DNA of 64,000 nucleotides from Exophiala sp. HKRS030. Taxonomy: Eukaryota; Ascomycota; Eurotiomycetes; Chaetothyriales; Herpotrichiellaceae. Every line of letters begins with the position of its first letter. The first letter of the stretch is position 1. The stretch is taken from NCBI GenBank assembly GCA_023897205.1, contig JAHWDD010000001.1:2790001-2854000 (forward strand). Reading direction: 5' to 3'. Positions 11,725 through 23,934 of the stretch are shown piece after piece. The position numbers and the translations under genes were made by a program. Below the pieces are notes generated by a model. It searched no databases and was not told the origin of the DNA. It was given only the letters and a program-made list of their open reading frames with translations.

Positions 11725-12498
11725 AGCCTGGATATAAATGCCGAATGCCAACGTCGATGAAAAGTGACAAAAGCTCACCACAAGCCGGCAATCATCGTTA
11801 AGCGGTCAAACTGTAACACCAAATCGCATTTTCAGACTGTACATAGGTGAATTAGGAAGTTCAACGCCAAGAATAATGTGATAATGCAGAGATATAAAGT
11901 CATCCTTGTCATCTTGTTTAGCCACACCGTCCTCGTTTCTCATCGCGGCACTTTCAGGAATGGTACTCAGGTGTCATACCGTCCCGCCTAAGCGAGAATA
12001 TTACCATCAACTAGTCCAATGGGTACATAAGGCCGTTGCAGGTCAGCATCAGGTCGTATCAAGCACAATTGCTGACCATGGTGGCGGCGTAAAGGCTTGA
12101 CCGCGGAGTGCCGTGGTAAGGGCGGAGGGGAGTGATCCACTTTCCTCTCCTCAACTTCCCGATTAGTCCAATTGTGCGCCAACATTCCGCCATCGGCATG
12201 CCGGAGAAATTCATGTTCCGGGATTTCGAGATCTACAGAAAGCTGCTGACTTCTTTCATTCGTCAGAGACCAGGCCGAAGGGCGTTCCAGATACAAATTC
12301 TATGCAAGTCTTTGGCTCAGGGACAGATATCTCGTTCTTTACTCTTCCATGTATATCTTTACTAAACGTTTGTCCTGACGCCTGAAGTAATTACTATTAA
12401 TGCTACTGACCCGTCTACCAAAGACATCCAAGTCGAGATCTTCCATATTTCCCCAACAACTACTTCAAAGATTTTTCAGTTCGTCCCAAGTCTTTAGA
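11725..12498. other. Intergenic region, no gene seen
   Basis: 3' flank of ETR1 and promoter of the decarboxylase gene. An in-frame ATG at 12400 could serve as an alternative start of the decarboxylase. No other coding sequence is recognised. Confidence 0.5.
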
Positions 12499-14197
12499 AT
12501 GGATGCCGATGAGTTTAGAAAGGCCGCTCACGCGGCAATAGAAGAGAGTAAGGAGTCCTACCCCAGCATTCACACCACGGCGAGACTTCGTAATATCGAT
12601 ATCCACGTACTCAAAGACGCTCCGGCTAACAGGCTCTTAAGTCATTCAATACAATCAGAACATCACAGATTTCCCAGTATTACCAACCATTAAACCAGGG
12701 TACCTGGCCCCCCAACTACCAAAGTCTGCACCAGAGCTGCCCCAAACATGGTCAGATATTCAGCCAGACATCGCCAGTAAGATATTGCCCGGCATCACAC
12801 ACTGGCAATCACCCAACTTCATGGCCTTTTTCCCGGCCAGCGTGACATATCCCTCGATGCTGGGTGAGATGTATTCGGCAGCATTCACCGCACCAGCGTT
12901 CAACTGGTTATGCTCGCCAGCGTGTACCGAGCTTGAGACCGTCGTTATGGATTGGCTTGCTCAAGCATTTGCACTTCCCGAGGAATTCTATTCAACTAGT
13001 GCCAACGGTGGTGGCGGAACAATTCAGGGCTCCGCATCCGAAGCTATAGTGACCTGCATGGTCGCCGCTCGCGAGCGATATCTACATGCCAAATGTGATG
13101 CGGAAGGACTAGCCCCTGAATCCAAAGAGAGAGAGGATCGAATATCGGAGGTACGAGGCAGATTGGTCGCATTGTCCTCAAATCAGGCCCATTCAAGCAC
13201 TCAAAAAGGCGCACTAATTGCCGGGACCCGGTTCCGCTCGATTCCAACCCAGCTTTCGAATGAGCTTGCCCTCCAACCATCGGAGCTTGAAGCTGCTCTG
13301 GATCAGGCAAAGGCGGACGGTCAGGAGCCGTATTATATCACACTGACTCTGGGAACTACATCAACTTGCGCCGTCGACGATCTGGAGGCCCTTTCGTCCG
13401 TTCTGAAGAAGTATCCCAATCTATGGGTTCATGTGGATGCAGCGTACGCAGGCGCTTCCCTCGTGTGTCCAGAATTCTCGGACAAGTACTCTAAATCCAT
13501 GATACATGCCGACAGCTTCAACATGAACATGCACAAGTGGCTGTTGGTCAATTTTGATGCCAGTTGTCTGTTCGTGCAGAACCGAAACCATCTGACACGT
13601 GCCTTGAGCATTTCTGCGGCGTACTACAACAATAAACACAGTGACAGTGGCCTTGTCACCGACTACCGAGATTGGCAAATCCCACTAGGCAGAAGATTTC
13701 GCGCTTTGAAGATCTGGTTTGTCTTGCGAAGCTACGGCCTCGAGGGTTTACGAAAGCACATCAGAAACAGTGTTGCTATCGGTGAGGTATTCGCTGGTCT
13801 TGTTCGTGACCGAAGCGACCTGTTCGAATTCGTGGCTCCTCCGAGATTCGCATTGACATGTTTCAGAGTCAAGCCCGAGATTATTCCAGTTACAGGAACA
13901 AGCACAACCACAGAGGACTTTGTTCCTGAATCCTCGGCCGTGCAACAGAGAGAGCAGGAAGCAAACGCTGTCACATTGAAAATCGGAGACTTGATCAACG
14001 AGCGAGGACAAGTATTCTTGACGTGCAGTTCGACCTCTGGGAAGAGTTTCATCCGCGTTGTCAGTGGAAATGCGAATGCGGAAGAGAAATATGTACGGGC
14101 TGCATTCGATATAATTGTAGCAACGACAGAGGAAGTCTTGAGGGAACGAGGAGGAGGAGGAGGGAATAGAGCAGTCGAGAACGGGCATGCAAGATAA
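12499..14197 (+). CDS. Aromatic-L-amino-acid decarboxylase, PLP group II
   Basis: PLP enzyme that decarboxylates an aromatic amino acid (tryptophan, tyrosine or a related substrate). Exons 12499-12547 and 12642-14197 with a 94-bp intron (GTAAGG ... TTAAG) give 534 residues. The join recreates AIEEIIQYNQNITDFPVLP, which is the family N terminus. Other marks are GITHWQSPNF(M)AFFPA, NWLCSPACTELE, the PLP-stacking His near residue 200, HVDAAYAG (Asp about 282) and NMHKW, whose Lys (about 315) binds PLP. MDADEFRKAAH at 12499 is the usual family start. An in-frame ATG at 12400 would add 33 Ser/Arg-rich residues that could be a targeting sequence. It neighbours a SnoaL-like gene and an MFS exporter, suggesting a specialised-metabolite or amine-producing role, which is inference. 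Confidence 0.9.
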
Positions 14198-14399
14198 AAC
14201 CTGGCAATAGAACACCGCTACAACATAGATCCCCACTTACCCGCAACGAACATATATTGCGGCTACAATAACATTTTGGACACGAAGACTGATTCCGGGA
14301 AACTTGGTTCTGTACCACAAGGTAAAGAAAGTCATATCTTATTCTTTACCTTCCGAATAATTGCATGACTTTTCCGGCACAAAGCTCGTCCCAGCCTTT

Positions 14400-14918
14400 C
14401 TAGCTACCTTGCAACCACAAATCCTTTCTCGCCCGTGATCTACTGTCAGCCAGCCAATACTCAATAGGCTTCTCATTTCCCAAGTCCTCGGCATCAGACT
14501 GAATAACACGAATGTCCTTCATCAAGCCATCCGAACCGAGCACATAAAACGCCCAAACCGACAACCTAACAATCCCACCCTTCTTGACGCCAAAGACGGC
14601 ACCGGGTGATTGGCCAACGATGTCCTCTTTGGCCTCGAAGCACGTCTCCATAATGAAGAACAAGCGCTCATTGTCGTCGCCAATCACAAGTTCCATCGGT
14701 GTAATTATTTCAACGAACTTCTCGAATAGTGGCAGGTAGTGCGATTTGATACCCTTGCTGCCGACCAACGGAGGTAGCTTCTCCGCTGCCGGTAGGTGCA
14801 AAACCACGTCTGGAGCGTAGAATGCGTGTTGCCGGTCATAGTCGTGTGCGTTGAAGGCGCGGATGTAGTCGAGAAATCTCTCGACTGTGTAATGCTTCTC
14901 GCTGTTTATGGAACCCAT
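14400..14918 (-). CDS. SnoaL-like / NTF2-like domain protein
   Basis: Single-exon gene of 172 residues with the SnoaL-like (NTF2 fold) pattern: an N-terminal helix (FLDYIRAFNAHDYDRQHAFYAPDVVLHLP), GSKGIKSHYLPLFEKF, then beta strands (RLFFIMETCFEAKEDI, IVRLSVWAFYVLGSDG) and a C-terminal basic tail. Members include polyketide cyclases, isomerases and many proteins of unknown function, so the substrate cannot be given. The start MGSINSEKHYTVERF is the first ATG of the domain. Its 3' end lies 202 bp from that of the decarboxylase, convergently. Confidence 0.8.
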   Translation of the reverse strand: MGSINSEKHYTVERFLDYIRAFNAHDYDRQHAFYAPDVVLHLPAAEKLPPLVGSKGIKSHYLPLFEKFVEIITPMELVIGDDNERLFFIMETCFEAKEDIVGQSPGAVFGVKKGGIVRLSVWAFYVLGSDGLMKDIRVIQSDAEDLGNEKPIEYWLADSRSRARKDLWLQGS

Positions 14919-15795
14919 GGTTTGTTTGATATTGAAGAGACAAAGGATAATGGACGTCTAGATGAATTTGCGTCGTGACAGATTGTTGTCGATGCAATGC
15001 AAAGGAATGAACTGGCCTGTTGAGTATCACTGACATATATGAAAATACGAAGAATCGCTATATTCGGCAGATACTTAATCGTCCTTCGGATGAGGCTCTT
15101 GTGAATGCCCGGAACGAAGCTGTAGCGACTAAGTCAACGTTCTCCATATTCCCCGGAATATGGAGGGATGAAATTCTTTCTGGGGTGCGGCTCCACACGG
15201 AACCCACGAAGCGATAACTTCGCCAAATGTGATGGAGGAGACTGCTGCGAGGTAGAACGACAGCGAGATGCTCGGGCCATGTGGGGTTTGCAGACGTAAG
15301 TCCGCTGGGTCATGTCGATTGTAGTGTCCTTCCCCAGAGATCATATTGGCCTTGGATGGAGTACTCACCCACACGACGAATACGAGAAGTTCGTTGTGTG
15401 CTGAAGCTGCTGGAGAACACAGGGTACCGATAATGACTGAGGCTAGAAAGTAAAGTCGAAACGTTTTACCTAAGGCTAAATTGTGCATTTGCTGCACATC
15501 CCACGATCTCCGAGACTCACGAACAGGGCTCACAAAGCTAAATGTATCCAACCTTTGCCGTCAAAAGGTCCGGTATAGCTAACATGAGCAGCTTGAATAC
15601 TGTGATTCAGGTTATGTGAATTGTATACTAGTGGACGCATTATCGAGAAAGTGAAGTTTATGCAACCACGTGTTATGACATTCTAAAGCCCCTTGCTTGG
15701 CCAAAAAGAATTACAATGACCATCTACTAACCCTCACATCACATTTTTTCAACTGTGATACGACTCAAGACTTTGCAAACTTGGCTCCTTCATGC
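14919..15795. other. Intergenic region, one doubtful open frame
   Basis: Contains the promoter of the SnoaL-like gene and the 3' flank of the MFS gene. A 140-codon frame on the - strand (15129-15551) has some hydrophobic segments but no recognised domain and no clear start, so it is not called. Confidence 0.4.
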
Positions 15796-17695
15796 TTATT
15801 CTCCCACTTCACGATCTTGGTGCCAATCAATTTGTCTGACGAAGTGCATCTTCATAACCCGATGGCGAATAGGCTTACCCCAGATCGACAAGGGGATCCA
15901 GAAGAGGTATACGACAAAATTGATGGCAGATAGGATTCCCATAACTTTCAGGAGCCCGGCCTGGGCGATCCATGGATTGGTGTAGAATGATAGTAGAAAT
16001 CCAAAGCCCGCTGTGGCACATCCAAGTTAGTGTTTATATTTCAAGCAACATAGAATTGAAAGATTTTGCCTAGGGCGGGACAGTGATAGGCAGGACAACT
16101 CACCTTTGAAACTCAGCTGAACTACAACTGCTTCACCAGCGATCGGACGGTACGCATCGACCACGTACACGAGCACGATGTTGCTCGATTGAGTAATTAC
16201 AAAGCCAACTGTGACAATTACCTTGTTAGTCCTGGCTCAACGAAAAAGTATCGTGGTTTGGAGCACTTACCCAAGGCAATACCGATTGTGGACACGATCC
16301 AGTGCATATGATGAGCCAAGCCCACGGCATAGAGCATGCAGCCAACAGGCATCGCCAACATAGAAAGAACAATCGTGGGGAGTCGCATTTCTGGTTCACG
16401 AATGCCGTTGTTGCGTCTAGTCAGCCAGCCGGCGACAAAGTCAGATAGCCATCCTCCGCCCCAGATACCAGTAATGGAGCCCACTGTTACGGCCAGGAAA
16501 ACCAGTCCAAGCTGACCACTGTTGAAGCCGTACTCCATGGCAAAAGCTGAGGCGAAGTTATTCGCGAGTGCGACAAAAGTTCCAATTGAGACCGACATGA
16601 CCAAGGTAGCCCAAAGAACATCTGGCACAAGGAGGAGAGGAAACGGTCGCGTAAACATCTTGACAAGGGACTCCTGGGTAAGTGCAGGGCGAAAGACTCT
16701 TAGTCTGCTCAAATAGCCTTCCTTCTTGTAGATCTGATCCTGACCTCGGGTCTCGACATGCTCTAGATCGATGTTTGAGACCTCGCGTGCCAACTTTGAG
16801 TCAGCGTCAGTTTCGTCAAGGGTATCTCCTTTGTCGGCAGGGCAGTTATCTTGCATATCATCACTTTTACGGTGGAAGGCTGTTTCTGGCATGGTGAAGA
16901 ATACTGCGAGGACAAGTGCTCCAGTCATTCCAGCCACAATGTAATTGACAATCCGCCAACTATGGTTGTTCGCAACAAATCCAGTTATCAGGATGCCCAT
17001 GGCAACACCACTGGAGAGACATGCAGAGTAGCATCTAAAATTATGTTAGCGAGATTCAAATAGGTTGTGTCACATTGCAAAGTGTGGGTTGAACATACGA
17101 CATGATGAAGCCACGTTCATGTAGGTAAGTGACATCGGCGATCGTCAGTGGAGCGAGGCAGTCGGCCGAACCAGACACAAATCCCAAGCAGATTCTAGCA
17201 GCCAGCTGACTGGCGAAACCCTTGGCATTTGCAGACCAGACGGCAAACGAAAGGTATAGAACGAAGGAGATCAGGTAGATCGGTCGACGGCCAAATTTGA
17301 TGATCAGAGGCATGAAGAACAAGTTCGAAATGCCTTGGGCCAGCGCAAATGTCGTGAAGAAGTATGATGCCTTGGCTAAAGCGGACTGGAAGTCCGGCTG
17401 TGCAGGAGTGACTCCAAAGATGTCATAAATGATATTGATCATAGCGGCGCTTGGTCCGGCGGCCAGGAACTGTGACATGAAGACGGCCATACAGGTGATG
17501 AAGGCAATATAGTAGCGGAACCAGGCCGACCTTTTGACATGTTAGAATCTTTGATATGAAGAAATGACATGGAGTTTCGCACCAGTTAAGAGGGTCATTT
17601 GGATCTCTAGAAGGAGTAGGAACGAGTATTCTCTCGTTAGTGATTGTGTTATGTAGCCTCACGCTACCGAGATTGTGGCCGCCTTTGGATGCCAT
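15796..17695 (-). CDS. MFS transporter, DHA1 (drug/polyamine-type) family
   Basis: Proton-driven exporter of the plasma membrane with 12 predicted membrane helices. Five exons on the - strand: 17695-17583, 17530-17099, 17034-16271, 16208-16104 and 16010-15796, with introns of 52-64 bp, giving 542 residues. The start MASKGGHN is followed by DPNDPLNWSAWFRYY, the usual DHA1 entry to helix 1, then LIIKFGRRPIYLIS (MFS motif A between helices 2 and 3), ARICLGFVSGSADCLAPLTIADV and FTMPETAF. The central loop (RKSDDMQ... to about residue 300) is charged. All splice junctions keep the frame. It may export a product of the neighbouring decarboxylase, but the substrate is unknown. Confidence 0.88.
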
Positions 17696-20186
17696 TATGC
17701 TTTTTCTTTTGTGCTTTTTCTGATTTGTGATGATAGAAGACCGAAGCGCTTGATGACCGAAATGGAGGTGATGCTCGTCTATATAAGCTAGGTCAAAAGT
17801 CAACGCTATGTTCCATCTTGTCGTAGGCGGAGGACAGAATCAAGCTCACAGGGACGAAGCCTCACGCTAGTTGCGCTCGATGGGTTCCAGGTGAGTCTGG
17901 GACTCTGGGTTGTGGGGAGGCCGCGTGTTCCACATTGCCGTTGTCGAAAATGCTCGATATTTTCCACGTGCCGATGGTGGGTTTAGCTTTAGATTACGCC
18001 CGGTATTGCTCGTCTACGAGCGGTGCATTTTCTTCAGTACTTTCATAATCATTCTTTTGAAGATTGCTTGCGCTTCTTCCGACATAATTCGATCTTCGGG
18101 CGACTTCTGGATGACGGAGCCATTACTTCGGGAGATAGAGATAGCTTGAGATCGCAGCATCGGGAGTATCGACCAGCTCAGCCGGCATTTCCAAACGTTC
18201 CTGAAGAATACAAGGTATCAAAAGTCAATACCAAAGCTCAACACGCTTCAGACCATCGGTACTTGTGTGTCCGGCACAGGTCGTGCAAGAGTCTTGAATC
18301 CAGTGCAATATCTTGTCCAAGTATCATCAGATTTGGCTTACAGATCCTTGTGAATGTAATGTTAAAGACGTTAAGGCGATTTTACAAGTGTGGTCTTGCC
18401 GACAATGCCATAAAGGGCGCGCCCTTGGTATTCTGCAATTCTGTTGGTGGCAGTATAGAAGAAAGCCACTGACAAGGTTTCATTGGCAAGTAGATGTCTG
18501 GAAAAACAAATAATTCATCAGAGGCCCTTGTGACTGTTCACAGGGCCCATGACTGCAGTCTTGTGAGACTCAAAAGCACCTCCATTTCGTTAAGCTTCGG
18601 AGGACACATCATCATCTCGTCTGCGACCATCAAAGCATAGGTATTACGCACCCGAGGTGGAGGAAGGCCGTTAGTTCCAATATCTGGGGGGTAAGGGTAC
18701 CCACAAGTCGTCTAGTCCTTTTCCTGGCGGCCTGCAAGCGTAATTCGAGCTCGATCCAGCTATCTGAGGGTTTCTTGAGGAGAGGGGCCGAAAGTGCGAA
18801 GTTGACGCTCCCAAGTACTGTGCTCGTGGCAATTGCTGGGACTTGGATTGAGATTGAACATCTGGGTCTTACAACTATTGCCATTTCGCTACTTGTGACA
18901 AGACACATCTTCAAACAGAGTTCCCTCGAAGTAAATGGAGAAGTTCATCACTGCACTGAAGCATCCAGTACAGACCCTGCTTGTTCGGAGTAGAGACAAT
19001 CCCGCTCTGACGTTTGGAATTCGGGAACCCACCTTGAACCACCGGTTACGAGCGACTTGATGAAGGACAATTGTTGATGCGTAACATAAAGCAGGCTCTT
19101 TACTTTGCAATCCTCATTGCCAGAATATTTCCTCTTGGTGTCCTTTTTTCCCAAACCTTCGTCCTTCACTGCCAGGATAGGATTCTGCGATTCATCTGCA
19201 GTATACGCAGCTCTCTCCCCACTGTGTTCACTATTTCCGTTGCTCTTATGGTCGCATTTCGGCATCATATACTGATCTCATGCAACCCAATCTGTCAATG
19301 CTTGTGCGGATGGTGCTTTAAGACCACCGAGCCCACCAGGCATAGATTGATTGATCGAGCATCAGCCTTGCGATCGTTAGAAGCATTTGCAGCATAGACA
19401 TGCTCAACACTGGCGTGTCTGCGCATCTTGCACCGCTGGGATGACAGGCGAGGCAGGATTTTCTGCTATGCAAAGTCCTCCGGTCGTGAACTCTTTGGCC
19501 TATTGATGCCAGCATCCGAGTCCTCGATGTGGTAAGCCCGATCGTTTGGTTTCGTGGGAGGGGAGGCGGAATGTGGAGGACTTCGCGGAAAACTATTTAG
19601 CAGAAAGCCTGGCTGAACTCTCGGATGTGGCACCAATCAGATCCACGACGATTTCACCTGAACGCCATCGCAGAGAGCAACTTCCAAATTCGGCGCTAAA
19701 GGGGCGACTAGAGGTTTGAGACCTCGTCTCGTGGCTTTATTGAGCCATGGATCACTTCCAACAGCCTATCCAGGACTTGGAGGTCCCTGTTGCTGGCCCT
19801 TGGCTACCTGGGGAGCAATTGTCCCCCATCCGACAGCTCACTGATAGGCCATAACCTCTGCCTGGGGGCTTATGGCGGCCTGCACATGCAGAGAGAAGCA
19901 GAACCCCCGCTGCACATTAGTCAAATTCTTGCAGTGTTGAGACTGCCATGAACTTTGCATGCCAATCCTCCGGACTTTCAGTTGACGGAAGATGCCACGA
20001 GGCAAACATCACCCACGTCAAGAATCTAGCCCGTGGCCGCGCTATGAGCCACACTTTTTGAGACTTCGATCGTTTTGAAACATTGACATGGCTCAAAATC
20101 TTGCACTCTTCTACTCTGTAGAGCTGGGCATCATTTTGTCAAGTTTCGCATCGAGAGTCTTATTTTGGCTCTGATTATTAGCTCAC
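17696..20186. other. Gene-poor interval (2.5 kb) upstream of a transcription factor
   Basis: Short frames only; none resembles a known protein and none shows a convincing exon chain. The left end includes the MFS promoter, with a TATATAAG-like stretch at about 17779-17787. The right end is the long upstream region of the transcription factor at 20187. Confidence 0.5.
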
Positions 20187-23100
20187 ATGTCTACCTTTGA
20201 TGGCAATCAAGCGACCTCTGCGTCGCAACAGACAATTCCCAGCCCAAGGACAGAAGCGCCGTTTGCATGTAATATTTGCAGAAAACTCTACTCACGTGTT
20301 GGGCATCTCGCTCGTCATCACCGATCGCGTAGGTGCTTGTAATACACTTGACCTGCGCCAGACTGACTTCTCACCGCAGATACCCAGGAAAAGCCCTTCT
20401 CATGCCCAGACTGTGACAAAAGTTTCACCCGCGCGTAAGTTTCCGTCAGCTCTGAATGATCTGATTCTGACTCGGCCGGAGAGATGTCCTCAAAAGACAT
20501 CTGGAAAATCATTGGGAGCAAGGTAACTCAGCAAAGCGATCTTGCAATCGTACAGGACATCCTCAGACTCGAGCCGAAAAAGCTTGTAGGCTATGTGCGA
20601 CTGCAAAGGTCAGGTGTGAAGGCGTCCAACCCTGCCAGCGCTGTAGAAAACGAGGGTTCGATTGTGTCTATGTCAACAATCGGCCATCGGAGCTAGGTAT
20701 AATGAACTTTCAGCCTGCCTCTAATGGTAGGTTACTTCTGTGACGACCCCATCACACAGCTGTGATTCAACTTACATAAATTCAGTTCAACAAATGAATA
20801 CTCATCAGCAACCCGAACCTCCGGTTCCCAACCAGGATCATAACGTCATGGCCTTGCATGATGTTCAAGGATCGTATCAGCCTACTTCAGAACTGCCCTC
20901 CTCGCTGAAGCCTAGTGAGCAGCCACTTTTTACACTCTTCCAGGACCAGGCTGTAGATCGCCTTCGACCACGGCCAGAGGAAGTTCTTCTACAAGACCAA
21001 GCTAGTATCAAGGCTAGTACTGCAAGTACGATAGATCAGTCGCCGCAACAGCAACGAAACCAACTCATGACAGGAAATGATCCATTATCCACACGACAGG
21101 AATTCCTTCACGACGCTTTGGTGTCCGATCCTGTACAAGATGCATTCCTTGCCCAGGATGTAACAAATTTGAGCGGATACCCATATCGAGACTACCTGAA
21201 CTTTGGCACTGATTGGTTTGATGCTGAGGGTCTCGAAAGCATCACATCCAGCAATCTTGCATCCGCTGAAGGTTGCTTCGCGAGCTCAACTCGTGAGCCG
21301 TGGCACTACGGCCAAGACAGTACAAAATCTGTCTCTGGAACAAAGACACCCAGGCAAACCGAGAAAGAGCGCGCCGGTCTTGGTGCAGACGCCTTCAGAA
21401 GATCCATATGGCGCTGGACCCCAACAGAGCTTGATCATCGTGGTATTGAACAGATCAGCTTGTCCCCTGACCTGAACGACATTGAGACCCCACAATCGAT
21501 GTCAGAGGCTATAACTCAAGTCTCTCAACAACATCTGAGCTCAAAACAACGTGATAACATCCTCGCACTTGTGCTTGGGACTTGCGAGTCTTATGCCATT
21601 CGCCATGTGGTGGCATCATTTCCAAGTCTCCCATTGCTTGACAGTTTAATGCACTATTTTCTCCGTCGACACCATCATCAAACCAGTACCTGGCTCCATT
21701 TCCCAACATTCCAGGTAAACGAACAAGCATCCGAACTCCTTTCAATGATGATTTCGGCGGGTGCTAGTCTTGCCCCGAAAACCGTATTCCGCAAGCTGGG
21801 TCTTGCTCTACAAGAAGCGGTTGAAGGCGCGTTGCCAACAGTGGTATGAACCTTTCTATTCTTCTTCTGGTTCCCTCAAAATTGACTGTTCTGTCTCATG
21901 CAGTTTGATCGAGACAACCGCAAAACACGTAATCTGCAATACCTTCAAGCTTTTGCATTACAACTAGAGGTTGGTTTGTGGAGCGGCAATAGTCGAAAGA
22001 TGGAATTGTCCGAAAGCGAAAGCTTGCATGTCATCACTGTAAGACCGGAGTCGGAATACTTCTGATATTTGTCTTCTTAGACTCATGTTTCTTACCAGAT
22101 GCTGCGAAGAGCCGGTGGCTTTCACCGTCGACCGCTAAACACCGGTGTGATGCCCAGCGCCCAGGATGATGAAGAAGTACTAAACGCAAAATGGCGTAAG
22201 TGGGTGCATTCAGAGTCGCTGAAACGGTGCGTTACGATAAAACCAACGAGCTCGTTCTTAAGTCATTGACATGATGAGCAGTTTAGCATTCCATATTCTT
22301 GTACATGATGCACAATCTTCAATGGCACTGCAGACACCTCCGTTACTCAGTGCGGGAGAACTGACGCTCGATCCTCCTGCGTGTGCACGGTTGTGGTTTG
22401 CAAAGACTGCTGAAGATTGGCGAGATATATACTTACATTTGCCGGAAGCTAGTTTCAGTGGTCAACCTGACAGGCCAATGCCCCTCATCAGCTACGTCTC
22501 CAACATTGCCCCCCTTCGAGACATCGCATCGATCGATCTCCCCTTTTCTATCATTATTGTCATAAGTATCGCATGGCAGCTTACCTGGAACTATCTACAG
22601 CTTGCCTCTGTCCTAGAAAATCATTCCCTAAACTCGGATAGGCAACCACGTTCCGGGTCTTCTAGCCCGCCCATATCATCGTTTGGTTTGAGAACCAAAA
22701 GTTCTTCTTACCATGGATTACTCCAAACCCTCGAAAACTTGCGATGGAACATCTTGGAGTGGAAAGATCTTCTGGGCAACCACTACTCCAAGTTTATGGT
22801 CATACTCGAGGGAGTGATCCTCAATCTTCATGTGCCTTTTGACTTGGTACAAAACTTTGCAGGCAAAGAAGGCGAGGAAGTAGCCAGAAGAGCTTCCTCT
22901 GAGTTGCGTCAGTGGGCTAGCAGCGACCAGGCACGAGAGGCACTCTGGCATGCAGGCCAAGTACTGTTGGCCGCGCGGTCATTCTCCAATGGAAGGGAAC
23001 CATTGATGCAGTTTGAAGCGATCTGCATATATCACGCGAGTCTGACCATGTGGGCGTACTCGGTCGTGAATTGTACGAGCTTCTCCCCACCAGTGGCGTT

Positions 23101-23486
23101 TTCGGACTCCCCAAGGAGGGAACATCAGTCAGAGTTCGACACGCAATCTGTTATCCGGTCCAGAAAACTTGCAGGATTTGGTCTGGCTTGATTCCGGGGA
23201 CAAGGCCTCTGCGCAACGATGGATCTCTCTTGGTTATGGCGTCCCTGTCATTTGCGAATACTCTGAAGCGAAGCTCGCGAGTCAAGCATCTGGAGCACTA
23301 ATCCCAATCCCGCTGCACAAGCCTGAAATGTTTATGGACAGCTGTATTGCATTACTGTGCCAGTGTGCATCACCGGAAGATGATGGCGAGATGCTTCCGT
23401 TGATCGCAAATCTGTGTCAATTGATGCGCGACTTGGGCTATTCTGCCCGAGGTCAAGGAAACGAGAGGATACAGATCACTAGCTGA
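20187..23486 (+). CDS. Transcription factor with tandem C2H2 fingers plus a Zn2Cys6 cluster
   Basis: DNA-binding regulator with two C2H2 fingers, a Zn2Cys6 cluster and a fungal-specific TF domain. Exons: 20187-20328, 20380-20434, 20482-20696, 20786-21843, 21904-22038, 22099-22226, 22282-23065 and 23133-23486, for 956 residues. Finger one is FACNICRKLYSRVGHLARHHRSH; splicing at 20328/20380 recreates the standard linker HTQEKPF. Finger two is FSCPDCDKSFTRADVLKRHLENH. The Zn2Cys6 part reads ACRLCATAKVRCEG then PCQRCRKRGFDC. The later exons carry the middle homology region (LRRAGGFHR, RLAFHILVHDAQ). The last intron (about 23066-23132, GTGAAT ... TCAG) is inferred from a frame change and is the weakest junction. 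A 33-nt GT...AG segment at 20523-20555 is kept as coding. Target genes are unknown; a second TF follows in the same orientation. Confidence 0.85.
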
Positions 23487-23934
23487 GGATCAAGTTGGCA
23501 AATTAGGTTCATTTGTTGGCTATGAAAAGAATAGCAAAAAGCGTGCAAACGATCGGGTGGCCACGTGTGCTTAGCGGCTAAGATACTGTCCTCACGTGTG
23601 CGGAGTTCTTCGTCCTTTTACCTCAGAAATAAGCTTATCCGCTAGGGGCTAGTGCGGATGGCGAGATCTCTTGGCGAACTTAATTCTGTTGTCTCAAATA
23701 TCTCGGCGACATGCATGTCGCTTCTTAATCTACCGAGTATATGTCATTGTTGTCGTTGGTAGTCATGTACCTAAAGCGACAAAATTGTCTACAGACTGAC
23801 ATCGTACTGGCTATACGTGGCTACTCATAGACGGTTCAAGCCCGTCAAGGGTCTTGAGATACGATCGACCAGGGCATGTTTGCAGACTCGCGGAAGCCCG
23901 AAAAAGCCAAGCACTTCTGGCAGCAGACTAGGAA
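23487..23934. promoter_or_regulatory. Intergenic promoter region of the second transcription factor
   Basis: 448 bp between two co-oriented transcription factor genes. Two CACGTG-type E-boxes or near-matches (CCACGTGTG near 23560, TCACGTGTG near 23593) are visible. No coding sequence. Confidence 0.35.

Noticed and set aside
15129..15551. 140-codon frame on the - strand as a gene
   Set aside because: No recognised domain, no convincing start and an internal possible splice donor; the evidence is too weak to call it.
18948..19397. Overlapping frames of about 106-108 codons on both strands
   Set aside because: Mutual shadows with no recognisable motif or splice chain.
23060..23170. A further homopolymer undercall in the first transcription factor gene
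   Set aside because: The frame change there has the opposite sign to all the others, and an intron of 67 nt (GTGAAT ... TCAG) explains it without an error.
23830..23846. T-arm-like hairpin (GACGG, TTCAAGC loop, CCGTC) suggesting a tRNA gene
   Set aside because: The stem is perfect, but the A-box-like TGGC stretch lies only about 13 bases upstream and no matching acceptor or anticodon arm exists, so it is probably chance.
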